The position numbers and the translations under genes are program-made. A model generated the notes under the pieces. It was not told the DNA's origin and did not search any database. It saw nothing but the letters and a program-made list of their open reading frames with translations. Shown piece after piece: positions 1 through 8,301 of a stretch of DNA of 40,088 nt; the stretch's first letter is position 1; the number at the start of each line of letters is the position of its first letter. Origin of the DNA: Halalkalibacter wakoensis JCM 9140 (lineage in GTDB: Bacteria; Bacillota; Bacilli; Bacillales; Bacillaceae_D); NCBI RefSeq assembly GCF_000513095.1, contig NZ_BAUT01000034.1:1-40088 (forward strand), written 5' to 3'.

Positions 1-164
1 ACCTTCTCTTCTGACTCCTTTTAGCCCTTCCCATCCGTTTCTGTCAGAAGGCCCCTTCTCTTCGGCTAAAACTCTCTCTTTTTCAGCAGTTCTAAGTTTA
101 AGAACACACAAAAAGGGTAATCGTAGAATAGGTTACAAATTGTGTATAAAAAGGAGAGTGCATT

Positions 165-590
165 ATGTCAAAAGTTTTATTTACTTCATCAGCAACGGCT
201 TTAGGTGGGCGAGAAGGTCATGTCAAATCCTCAGATGGCGTTATTGACATTGACCTAGCCATGCCAGGAAGTCCTCGTGCTAAAGAATTATCAGACGCTA
301 CGAATCCTGAACAACTTTTTGCTGCAGGCTATTCAGCTTGTTTTGATGGAGCACTTCAACTCATGGCACGCAACCAAGGTGTGACCTTTGAATCGGAGGT
401 TACTGCGGATGTTAGTCTTTTAAAAGACGAAAAAGATGGTGGCTTCAAACTCGCGGTCAATCTGAAAGTAAAAGGAACAGGTATCGAGAAATCTGTTTTA
501 GAGGAGCTTGTCCATAAAGCACATGATTTTTGCCCATATTCTAAAGCAACTAGAGGGAATATCGAAGTTACGCTTGAAGCAAACGCTTAA
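165..590 (+). CDS. ohr: Organic hydroperoxide resistance protein (Ohr/OsmC family)
   Basis: Thiol peroxidase that reduces organic hydroperoxides in the cytoplasm. The 141-residue length is normal for Ohr rather than OsmC or YhfA. The two catalytic cysteines are visible: C59 in the AAGYSACF segment and C123 in the CPYSKATRGN segment, which is the Ohr C-terminal signature. The conserved arginine is in GGREGHV near residue 16. The ATG follows AAAGGAGAG at a good distance. A short ACAA-A-TTGT inverted repeat at about 135-143, just before the ribosome site, resembles half of an OhrR operator, but no ohrR gene lies in the window, so that regulation is only a guess. The gene stands alone and ends in a strong terminator. 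Confidence 0.95.
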   Translation: MSKVLFTSSATALGGREGHVKSSDGVIDIDLAMPGSPRAKELSDATNPEQLFAAGYSACFDGALQLMARNQGVTFESEVTADVSLLKDEKDGGFKLAVNLKVKGTGIEKSVLEELVHKAHDFCPYSKATRGNIEVTLEANA

Positions 591-631
591 TACTTAATTG
601 ATTCTGATCCAAACCACTTCTACGCACGAAT

Positions 632-668
632 AAAAAGGCTTTTTGGGAAATCTCAAAAAGCCTTTTTA
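632..668 (+). terminator. Rho-independent terminator after ohr
   Basis: Perfect 14-bp inverted repeat (632-645 with 654-667) around an 8-nt loop. The outer part is A-rich on the left and T-rich on the right, so it can work in both directions. Confidence 0.9.
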
Positions 669-812
669 AATGCTCTTACAACTCCCTTTCCTCTTCCCCC
701 TACTAGATACATCCTGCTCACCTTTCTACCACAAAACTAGTGTTTATTTGATTAATTTGCTAAATTAAGAGATAATAACTTGGTTCATAAATTCTTGAAT
801 TGAGGTGAGAGT

Positions 813-2341
813 GTGAAGAATGAAAGTGCCGTTTTTTGGTATTCACTTTCTATATGTGCTGTATTTGTTGTCTGGGGTGTACTTGCTCCTGATCACCTAC
901 AGGCCGTATCTTCAAATGTGACAGCGTATATATCTAAAGCATTTGGCTGGTACTATTTACTAATCATTATGTTGTTTTTGTCTTTCTGTATCTACCTTAT
1001 TTTTTCCCGCTTTGGAAAAATTAAATTAGGTAAAGAAAGTGACCTTCCCGAATTTAGTTTACCTTCATGGTTTGCTATGTTGTTTAGTGCGGGAATGGGG
1101 ATGGGATTGGTTTTCTGGACGACGGCTGAACCAATATCTCATGCATTTATTAGTCCTCCAAGAGCAGAGGCTGGCTCAAATGAAGCAATCAGACAGTCCC
1201 TTCAGTTTTCCTTTTTCCATTGGGGAATTCATGCTTGGGCCGTTTACGGAGTTGTCGCTTTAGCTTTAGCTTATTTTAAATTCCGAAAAGGTCTTCCTGG
1301 ACTGATTAGTGCCACACTGATTCCGATTTTAGGTGAAAAGCGTATGCAAGGCCTCGCTGGAAAATTAATTGATACACTTGCTATCTTTGCAACTGTCGTA
1401 GGTGTGGCTTCAACTCTTGGCTTTGGCTCTGCACAGATTAATGGTGGGTTATCTTTTCTTTTTCAAACACCGAACACGTTTGGAATGCAGTTACTCATTT
1501 TAGCCATCGCCACTGCTCTATTTATTTTCTCAGCATGGTCTGGTATCGGAAAAGGAATTAAATATTTAAGTAATATTAATATGGGCCTTGGACTAGCTCT
1601 TATGATGCTGTTGTTTATTGTTGGCCCAACTTTGTACATTTTAAACATGTTTACGGCAACACTCGGAAGTTATATCACAAACTTTTTTGATATGAGCTTT
1701 CGTATTTCGCCCTTAAATGAAACCGGTCGAACTTGGATTGATAATTGGACGATCTTCTATTGGGCATGGTGGATCTCTTGGGCTCCATTTGTAGGGATTT
1801 TTATTGCAAGAATTTCCAAAGGGCGTACAATCAAAGAATTTATGCTAGGTGTGCTTTTTGTCCCTGCCTTGGTTTGTTTTATCTTTTTTACAGTGTTTGG
1901 CGTTTCGGCTCTAAATTTAGAACAAAACGGATTGGCTGTAATTTCAGATTACTCCTTAGAAACCACAACGTTTGGAGTTCTTCAGCAATATCCACTTGGC
2001 GCGTTTATGTCCATTTTAACTATTGTCGTCATTGCGATTTTTTTCATTACGTCAGCCGACTCAGCTACGTTTGTTCTTGGTATGCTTAGTACGAAAGGGT
2101 CTATCAACCACCTAACTCGATTAAAATCGTTTGGGGACTTGCCATGTCAGCAATGGCTGCCATCATTGTTTATTTTGGTGGTACACAAGGGCTGCAGAAT
2201 ATGTTAATCATTGCTGCACTGCCATTTTCCGTTGTCATGTTACTGATGGGAGCTTCTTTTTACAAAGCTGCCAAACATGACATTGGCGGAAAACCGCTCA
2301 AAAGAAGTTGGAAGAATGATAAAGGAGAAAAAGTTTCCTAA
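813..2341 (+). pseudogene. BCCT family betaine/choline/carnitine transporter, frameshifted
   Basis: Sodium-coupled uptake of a quaternary-ammonium osmolyte across the membrane. The GTG start follows GAGGTGAG. The first frame carries the glycine-rich GMGMGLVFW motif of TM3 and the family signature WWISWAPFVG of TM8, then runs out of frame and stops at 2207. The true C-terminus (WGLAMSAMAAI...ALPFSVVMLLMG) continues in another frame to 2341. Adding one A to the AAAA run at 2123-2126 joins the frames as RLKIVWGLAMS and gives 509 residues, a normal BCCT length. It is therefore either a recent one-base deletion or a sequencing indel. The neighbouring amidohydrolase/Rieske/ALDH genes could work on the imported compound, but that is inference. 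The exact substrate cannot be read from sequence; OpuD-like glycine betaine uptake is likely. Confidence 0.88.
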
Positions 2342-2391
2342 CTTCACTAAATGTAACTAATTAGGTGATGCTTTTTTTAAGACATCGTCAC

Positions 2392-2434
2392 AAAAACCAC
2401 CCTCTTGAATTTACATTTTCAGAGGGTGGTTTTT
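2392..2434 (+). terminator. Terminator after the BCCT transporter
   Basis: Perfect 14-bp inverted repeat, 2392-2405 with 2421-2434, ending in a run of five T. It closes the transporter transcription unit. Confidence 0.88.
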
Positions 2435-2580
2435 GGACTGTTTTCTTATACTTAGTTGTTAATGATACATGTTCGCCACATATTTGTCCTATTGCTCCCC
2501 CTATACACACTCTCCTCTTCACAGCAAATTTAATTTTAACGACTTTCTACGGATATCACTTATCAAAAAATTAAAAAACA

Positions 2581-2650
2581 GTCACTGACCTTCACTGAGC
2601 TTCACTGGCCTTCACTGAACTAGGTAATTGCCACTCACTGCCACTCAGCG
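2581..2650. repeat. 10-bp tandem repeats in the 380-bp gap before the amidohydrolase
   Basis: Four head-to-tail 10-bp units of the form TTCACTGRSC run from 2581 to 2620. After an unrelated 10-bp block, two units of CCACTCANYG follow at 2631-2650. The period is close to one helical turn, so all copies would face the same side of DNA. The rest of the 2342-2722 gap holds the terminator at 2392 and presumably the promoter of the downstream operon. A regulator-binding array is one reading; a replication-slippage microsatellite is the other. Confidence 0.6.
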
Positions 2651-2722
2651 GATTTGGAAGTCTTAATGAGGCACTGGTAAAATACAAATTATTCTAAATT
2701 TTTTTTACTGGGGGAATGCACG

Positions 2723-3784
2723 TTGGCTAAAGAACGAATTCGAATAGTTGATACGGATATACATGAACGTGTTCAATACAAAGATATTTTAGAGTATCTT
2801 GATGAACCGTTTAAACATTACATGGCCAATTGTCATTGGATTCAAGAAAAACATATGCCCTATACTCAACCTACTGTTGCTGGTGTGGACCGGGCAGACG
2901 CAATTCCACCTGATGGACGACCTGCAGGAACAGACTTAGCCTTTATGCAAAAACAGTTGCTCGATGATGTGGGCCATGAATATGGAATCTTAACGGGTGC
3001 TCTAGATCCTTCTCCTTCCTCTATGCACGGATGGTATGAAATGGCAACAGCCTTAGCGACAGCTTATAATGATTGGCAAATTGCAGAATGGTTAGAAAAA
3101 GATGAGCGCTTATATGGTTCAGTCCACATTGCTGCACAGGATCCCGCTGCAGCTGTTAAAGAGATTGAACGAGTCGGCTCCCACCCGAAGATGGTACAGG
3201 TGTTGCTTCCAATTGATGATATTATGTGGGGCGATCCGTATTACCACCCTATTTTTGAAGCAGCCGAAAAACATCATCTAATGATCGGAATGCATCATAA
3301 TGAACCTCCTGTGTATTACGGGAAATGGCCAAGATATTTTATTGAATGGCACACACTGATTCCTACCGCTCACATGAAACAAATCACGAACATGATGTTT
3401 AATGGTGTGTTTGATAAGTTTCCTAACCTGGGACTGATGATGATCGAAGGTGGTTTCACTTGGGTGCCTCATCTTATGTGGAAAATGGACCAGCAATTCC
3501 GTGATCTTCGCCATGAAGTACCATGGTTAAAAAGAAAACCAAGTGATATTTTTAAACAGCAAATAAGAATAACCACTCAACCAGCCGAAGAACTAACAAA
3601 AAAAGAATTTATGTCTCTTATTGAACAAATGGGAACGGATGAAATTCTTTGCTTCTCAACAGATTACCCGCATTGGGATTATGACTCACCAACACGCGCA
3701 CTACCGAACATAGATGAAGAGTTAAAGAAGAAAATATTCGCAGAGAACGCAAAAGCATTTTATCCAAAACTACCTAATTCGTAG
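2723..3784 (+). CDS. Amidohydrolase family protein (PF04909, ACMSD-like)
   Basis: Metal-dependent hydrolase or decarboxylase of the amidohydrolase-2 family, related to aminocarboxymuconate semialdehyde decarboxylase; cytoplasmic. The TTG start is chosen because TGGGGGAA lies 6 nt upstream. The first metal motif appears as DTDIH near residue 10. MIGMHHNE (about residue 190) gives the middle histidines, the stretch FDKFPNLGLMMIEGG is typical of the family, and FSTDYPHWDYDSP near residue 310 supplies the late active-site Asp. The 353-residue length fits. It is followed after 11 nt by a Rieske ferredoxin and then an aldehyde dehydrogenase, which suggests a short catabolic route ending in oxidation of an aldehyde. 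The substrate is not recognisable. Confidence 0.8.
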   Translation: MAKERIRIVDTDIHERVQYKDILEYLDEPFKHYMANCHWIQEKHMPYTQPTVAGVDRADAIPPDGRPAGTDLAFMQKQLLDDVGHEYGILTGALDPSPSSMHGWYEMATALATAYNDWQIAEWLEKDERLYGSVHIAAQDPAAAVKEIERVGSHPKMVQVLLPIDDIMWGDPYYHPIFEAAEKHHLMIGMHHNEPPVYYGKWPRYFIEWHTLIPTAHMKQITNMMFNGVFDKFPNLGLMMIEGGFTWVPHLMWKMDQQFRDLRHEVPWLKRKPSDIFKQQIRITTQPAEELTKKEFMSLIEQMGTDEILCFSTDYPHWDYDSPTRALPNIDEELKKKIFAENAKAFYPKLPNS

Positions 3785-3795
3785 GAGGACTAAGT

Positions 3796-4155
3796 ATGAA
3801 AGAACAAATCGTATGTAAAACAACAGATTTAGAGCCCGGACAAATGATGGCATCCGACTTTGGAGAGAAAAATGTCTTGATTTGCCGTACACTAGACGGT
3901 GAATTTTATGCGTTTTTAAATCAATGCACTCACCAAGGCGCTCGTCTTGAAAAGGGAATGATTTGTGGGGCAACAACTGATCAAAGTAAGCCCGGAGACT
4001 ATCACTATTGCAGGAGAGGCGAAATCATTCGCTGCCCATGGCACGGCAGAGAATTCGATATTAAAAACGAAGGCAGAATGCTAGCCAGCCCTAAACAAAA
4101 ACTCGTAAACTTTCAAGTTCGAGTAGAAGATGAAAATGTGATTGTTTACAAATAA
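3796..4155 (+). CDS. Rieske [2Fe-2S] ferredoxin
   Basis: Small soluble electron carrier of 119 residues. Cluster ligands are C44 and H46 (CTHQGARL) and C80 and H83 (CPWHGREF), the canonical CxH...CxxH arrangement, although the gap between the pairs is longer than in typical ferredoxins and contains two extra cysteines (C57 and C72). It has no catalytic oxygenase domain, so it should serve as an electron donor to an oxygenase, or regulate one, that is not in this window. It sits between the amidohydrolase and the aldehyde dehydrogenase with GTAGGAGGAC as its ribosome site, so it is almost certainly co-transcribed with them. Confidence 0.88.
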   Translation: MKEQIVCKTTDLEPGQMMASDFGEKNVLICRTLDGEFYAFLNQCTHQGARLEKGMICGATTDQSKPGDYHYCRRGEIIRCPWHGREFDIKNEGRMLASPKQKLVNFQVRVEDENVIVYK

Positions 4156-4195
4156 CTAAAAAGTTCAGTTTTTAAATAAAAGGAGAAAAACCTCT

Positions 4196-5664
4196 ATGAC
4201 AACGAAAAAAATGTTTATAGACGGAAAATGGATTGATGCTATAAGCGGTCAAACACGTGATATTATCAACCCATTTAACCAAGAAGTGATTGCAACCGTT
4301 GCAGAAGGAAATGAAATAGATACTAAAGCTGCAATTGCTGCAGCAAGAAAAGCTTTTGATCAAGGAGATTGGGCAACAACACCTGCAACCAAACGTGGAG
4401 CAATCGTTTGTACAATTGCCGAGTTCATTGAAAGAGATAAAGAAGAACTAGCAGAACTCGAATCGTTAGATACCGGCAAAACGGTTGAAGAAAGCCGTGT
4501 TGATATGGATGATATTGCCGGAGTTTTTCGTTATTATGCCGAGTTAGCGGACAAAGATGGTGGAGAACTTATCGAGTCCCCTATTCCAAACACAGTAAGT
4601 AAAGTTGTCCGTGAACCGGTTGGTGTTTGCGGACAAATCACACCTTGGAACTACCCGTTGTTACAGCTTCGTGGAAGTTAGCACCCGCACTCGCTACAGG
4701 TAACACTCTCATTATGAAACCGAGTGAAATCACGCCACTTACGACGATTAAAGTTTTCGAACTAATGGAAGAAGCCGGTGTGCCAGCTGGGGTCGTTAAC
4801 CTCGTACTCGGTTCAGGTAACACAGTAGGTGCAGAACTTTCCACTCACAATGATGTGGATTTAGTTTCTTTTACAGGTGGAATTGAAACAGGCAAAAAAA
4901 TCATGCAAGCAGCTAGTGGCAATGTTAAAAAAATAGCTCTTGAACTTGGCGGAAAAAACCCTAACGTCGTATTTGCTGATGCAGACTTTGATACAGCGAT
5001 TGATCAAGCCATGAATGCAGTCTTTTTCCATGCCGGTCAAATTTGCTCAGCTGGAACAAGACTAATCATTGAAGAGAAGATTCATGACAAGTTTGTCGAT
5101 ACATTGGTAGAACGTGTGAAAAACATCAAATTAGGCAGCGGTTTTGATGAGAAAACGCAAATGGGTCCCCTTATTTCTGCCGAGCATTTGGCAAAAGTCG
5201 AACAATATGTTGAAACTGGAAAAAAAGAAGGAGCAAAGATTGCCGTTGGCGGCAAACGTCCACAAGACTCTGCCCTCAAAAAAGGCTTCTTCTTTTTGCC
5301 AACGATTTTTACCAATTGCACAACAGATATGACCATTGTTCAAGAGGAAGCATTCGGCCCGATCATTACAGTGGAAACGTTCACGACAGAAGAAGAAGCG
5401 ATGAAACTAGCGAATGATTCGATCTATGGTCTTGCCGGTGGAGTCTGGACGAGTGATCTTCTTAAAGCAGAGCGTTGTGCAGCTGCCATGCGTATGGGAA
5501 CCGTTTGGATTAATGACTTTAACGTCTATTTTCCTCACGCACCGTGGGGTGGATATAAACAATCAGGTATTGGCCGTGAACTAGGGAAACTGGGATTAGA
5601 AGAATATACAGAAACGAAGCATATTCTACACAACTTAAAACCAGAGCCTATTAATTGGTTTTAG
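4196..5664 (+). pseudogene. Aldehyde dehydrogenase (betaine-aldehyde type), frameshifted
   Basis: NAD(P)-dependent oxidation of an aldehyde to the acid. The first frame starts at an ATG after AAAGGAG and ends early at 4681 after TPWNYPLLQ. The remainder runs in another frame to 5664. Restoring one A at 4665 (CAGCT to CAAGCT) rejoins them as PLLQASWKLAPALATGN and gives 489 residues, normal for the family. In that reading the general base is E250 (ELGGKNP) and the nucleophile is C284 (GQICSAGTR), with the usual 34-residue spacing. The NAD motif FTGGIETG and the C-terminal WGGYKQSGIGRELG are intact. Closest in style to betaine-aldehyde dehydrogenases, which would suit the upstream BCCT transporter; the substrate is inferred. 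Last gene of the operon. Confidence 0.88.
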
Positions 5665-5692
5665 CGAACATCCCCACAAATTGTAATTTCCA

Positions 5693-5731
5693 AAAAAGAC
5701 GATGAGAGCTATAGTGTCTCATCGTCTTTTT
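5693..5731 (+). terminator. Terminator after the aldehyde dehydrogenase
   Basis: Perfect 15-bp inverted repeat, 5693-5707 with 5717-5731, ending in five T. The A-run on the left makes it usable from the minus strand too, where it follows the 5761-6015 gene. Confidence 0.9.
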
Positions 5732-5760
5732 AGATAGCTATTTCAATTTGCAGGTCTTAC

Positions 5761-6015
5761 TTAACAAGGAATGAAAGTTGCTCCGACAATTATTAATAGA
5801 ATAAATAACACAACAATTAATGTAAAACCAGAACCACCATGTTTAGGGGCAGTGTATCCATACCCGTATCCATAAGCTGGAGCAGAGTAATATGGCATAT
5901 CCATTGCGCCAGCTACCATTGGAGGCATATTATCTACTGCCATAGTGTGTGGAATATTGGCTGGTACATTAGCTCCTGCCATCATAGTATGAGGTGAATG
6001 TAGGTTATCGTACAT
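5761..6015 (-). CDS. YjcZ-type small sporulation-associated membrane protein
   Basis: 84-residue protein with a Met/Pro/Ala-rich N-terminus, a Tyr/Gly stretch (AYGYGYGY), and one C-terminal hydrophobic helix of the form GFTLIVVLFILLIIVGATFI. That helix is the hallmark of the YjcZ/SscA-like tail found in many Bacillus spore proteins. The start is placed at the inner ATG because AAGGAAGTG precedes it at a proper distance; the GTG at 6024 would overlap the ribosome site. It lies next to tgl on the same strand, consistent with expression during sporulation. The function of the family is not defined. Confidence 0.72.
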   Translation of the reverse strand: MYDNLHSPHTMMAGANVPANIPHTMAVDNMPPMVAGAMDMPYYSAPAYGYGYGYTAPKHGGSGFTLIVVLFILLIIVGATFIPC

Positions 6016-6033
6016 ACGTAGCACTTCCTTTTC

Positions 6034-6066
6034 GGTGAGTATATATTACACTACAATATACTCACC
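6034..6066. repeat. Inverted repeat upstream of the YjcZ-type gene
   Basis: Perfect 11-bp arms GGTGAGTATAT and ATATACTCACC separated by 11 nt, just before the ribosome site of the 5761-6015 gene. It may be an operator or a leader hairpin; it lacks a T-run and is not a good terminator. Confidence 0.55.
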
Positions 6067-6139
6067 TAGCTGGAATGTGAACCTGTCTAATTATTAAATG
6101 GGTGAATGTCACTGTTTTGAAAAAAAACAAATAACAAAG

Positions 6140-6982
6140 CTACTGACCAGAATTGGACAAATACATGAGATAAAGAAGACTGGAAATCGAAGACAAATTA
6201 TGATGTATAACAATCTTTTGCTTTTTATAAAAAGCACGAACACTTGGCATCGCTAACAGGTTTTTCATCGTTGTAGGTGAAATTCGTGTAATTAAATTCA
6301 TTAAGTAAGCCGGTTGCATACTTCCTGGGAATCTTTGTGCGTTCAGAAATTCAATCATTTCTTCAGCAGTCATAATTCCAAATCCATGTCCAAAAAACGT
6401 CCCATCACTCAACATAACCGCATTTTCTCCTCTGTACCAAGGTGTACTTGGATGGAAATCAGGATTATTAAAATACACAACATCTCCGGGCAAGAAATAA
6501 TTCGATTCAAAGCTGAGTAAGTCTAAGTCTGGATCCGTATGCCAACTGTATAAATAAAGGTTCTGAAAAATCGTATTAAAATGACGTTCTCCGATCTTTT
6601 TTAAAATGGCATGATAGTAAATTATAATGATGGCCGTTGCACATTCAAAGGCATAAAGGGAGCCGTTCCGATAAATATCTAAAATTGCATCTGAAGGTCT
6701 GACATTTCGCTTTACTAAAAAACCCCCAGCACTTGTCAAATACCAGTATGCTGGATTGCATTGTGCATGTGCAAAGATAGTAAACGTCACTTCACTTTCA
6801 TTCATTTCTTTTGCGCTTTCCATAATATTTATTCGTAGACTTACCTCAAATCTAAGTTCGTTCATGGATTCATAAGAAAACCATTCAGGAGAGTTAATCA
6901 TGTGTTGAATGATAACTCTTTCTTCATTTTCAAGATCGACGATGTTCTCTAGCAAAACAGGCATTCCAGCTACATGTATCAT
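6140..6982 (-). CDS. tgl: Protein-glutamine gamma-glutamyltransferase (spore coat transglutaminase)
   Basis: Forms epsilon-(gamma-glutamyl)lysine cross-links between spore coat proteins. It aligns along its length with what I recall of Bacillus Tgl: the catalytic cysteine is C114 in YAFECATAI, followed by IIIIYYHAIL, then YFLPGDVVYFNNPDF and WYRGENAVML. The ATG at 6982 is preferred over the one at 6994 because it gives the family start MIHV and has GGGGA 7 nt upstream. At 280 residues it is about 35 longer than B. subtilis Tgl; the extra part is a C-terminal tail (KKQKIVIHHNL...) of unknown role. Single gene, minus strand. Confidence 0.93.
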   Translation of the reverse strand: MIHVAGMPVLLENIVDLENEERVIIQHMINSPEWFSYESMNELRFEVSLRINIMESAKEMNESEVTFTIFAHAQCNPAYWYLTSAGGFLVKRNVRPSDAILDIYRNGSLYAFECATAIIIIYYHAILKKIGERHFNTIFQNLYLYSWHTDPDLDLLSFESNYFLPGDVVYFNNPDFHPSTPWYRGENAVMLSDGTFFGHGFGIMTAEEMIEFLNAQRFPGSMQPAYLMNLITRISPTTMKNLLAMPSVRAFYKKQKIVIHHNLSSISSLLYLMYLSNSGQ

Positions 6983-7145
6983 GCTATTCCCCATTTCAGT
7001 TTGATTCTAAAGACGTAAATCTCTTTTCTTTTTGAAATCTTTCAGTAATTAAAAATTCATATTTAAAAATTTATATGCGTAGGATGCAAAATTCTTGCTA
7101 TTTTGTTGAGCTGTTCCGATCGTACTCATTTTAAGAAGAATTTTA

Positions 7146-7174
7146 TTGACAACTTTTTAAAGTGAATATATATT
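7146..7174 (+). promoter_or_regulatory. Sigma-A promoter of the siderophore uptake operon
   Basis: TTGACA at 7146-7151 and TATATT at 7169-7174 with an ideal 17-bp spacer. It lies immediately upstream of the Fur box. Confidence 0.8.
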
Positions 7175-7176
7175 GA

Positions 7177-7197
7177 TGATAATGATAATTGTTATCA
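7177..7197 (+). promoter_or_regulatory. Fur box
   Basis: TGATAATGATAATTGTTATCA matches the classical 19-bp Fur consensus at nearly every position and contains overlapping 7-1-7 motifs. It starts 3 bp after the -10 element, so iron-loaded Fur would block initiation. This fits an iron uptake operon. Confidence 0.88.
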
Positions 7198-7227
7198 AAT
7201 AAAATCCGAGAAGGAATGGGATACGAT

Positions 7228-8301
7228 ATGAGTACAACTCACAAGAATTCATTTATCACATTATTACTGCTTTCTATGCTTTTAATTGCACTAGTTGGTT
7301 GTTCAAGCGAACAATCAAATTCACAAGGTGAACCAACTTCAACCGAAGATCCTAATACAGAAATTGCTGATACAGAAGTTACAACATCTGACTATCCAAT
7401 CGTGATTGAGCATGCCTTAGGCGAAACAGTCATTGACGAAAAGCCTGAACGTGTTGTTACAATTTCATGGGCAAATCATGATGTTGTTCTTGCTCTCGAT
7501 GTTGTTCCAGTAGGTTTCTCAGCTGCAAACTATGGTGTTCAAGATGATAGCGGAATGTTACCATGGACGGCAGAGAAATTAAACGAACTAGGCGCTGAAC
7601 AACCAATTATCTTCCAAGATACAGACGGCTTGGATTTTGAAGCAATTTCAGATGCAAATCCAGATGTCATTCTTGCAGCATACTCAGGCATTACTCAAGA
7701 AGAATACGACACGTTAACTCAAATTGCTCCTGTTGTCGCATATGAAACAGGTCCTTGGGTAACTTCATGGCGCGACCAAATTACACTTAACTCCATCGGG
7801 ATGGGGATGGAGGAAGAAGGAAAGCAACTTATTGCTGATACAGAGAAATTAATTCAAGATAAAGCTAATGAACATTCTGAGATTAAAGGAAAAAAAGCCG
7901 CATTTGCCATGATTAATGCTGCCGACTTATCGAAGTTTTACGTTTATACGCCAGCTGACCCTCGTGGAGAGTTTCTTGGGGAGTTAGGAATGGAATACCC
8001 AGAAAGTATTATCGATCAAATTGCCGACCCTACTAGTTTTTACATTGAATTAAGTTCTGAGAATGCAGATGCACTTAATGGTGTTGAAGTATTAATAACC
8101 TATGGAGATGAAAATACGTTAGCCGCATTGCAAGCTGATCCGATCCTTGGAAAAGTACCGGCAATTGAAAGAGGGTCTGTTGTCATTATTGGAGATAATA
8201 CTCCACTTGCAGCAGCGGGAACTCCGAACCCACTTTCAATTCAATATTCAATTGATGAATACGTAAATCTAATCTCAGAAGCTGTTAGCAAATTAAAGTA
8301 G
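7228..8301 (+). CDS. Iron-siderophore ABC transporter substrate-binding lipoprotein
   Basis: Captures a ferric siderophore outside the membrane and delivers it to the permease pair encoded next. The ATG at 7228 is chosen because it gives a short basic start, a hydrophobic stretch and the lipobox ALVGC with lipidated C25; the preceding ribosome site is GAGAAGGAA. The mature part has the helical-backbone binding protein pattern: EHALGETVIDEKPERVV at the start, DFEAISDANPDVILAA, and the terminal NPLSIQYSIDEYV. It resembles the FepB/FecB group of catecholate or citrate siderophore binders; the ligand cannot be decided. First gene of a four-gene operon under the Fur box. Confidence 0.9.
   Translation: MSTTHKNSFITLLLLSMLLIALVGCSSEQSNSQGEPTSTEDPNTEIADTEVTTSDYPIVIEHALGETVIDEKPERVVTISWANHDVVLALDVVPVGFSAANYGVQDDSGMLPWTAEKLNELGAEQPIIFQDTDGLDFEAISDANPDVILAAYSGITQEEYDTLTQIAPVVAYETGPWVTSWRDQITLNSIGMGMEEEGKQLIADTEKLIQDKANEHSEIKGKKAAFAMINAADLSKFYVYTPADPRGEFLGELGMEYPESIIDQIADPTSFYIELSSENADALNGVEVLITYGDENTLAALQADPILGKVPAIERGSVVIIGDNTPLAAAGTPNPLSIQYSIDEYVNLISEAVSKLK

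Noticed and set aside
2123-2145. Programmed frameshift in the BCCT gene
   Set aside because: No slippery heptamer with a downstream structure is evident, and the family does not use frameshifting; a one-base deletion or error is simpler.
2365-2574. 69-codon ORF after the BCCT gene
   Set aside because: It spans the transcription terminator, has no ribosome site and no protein-like composition.
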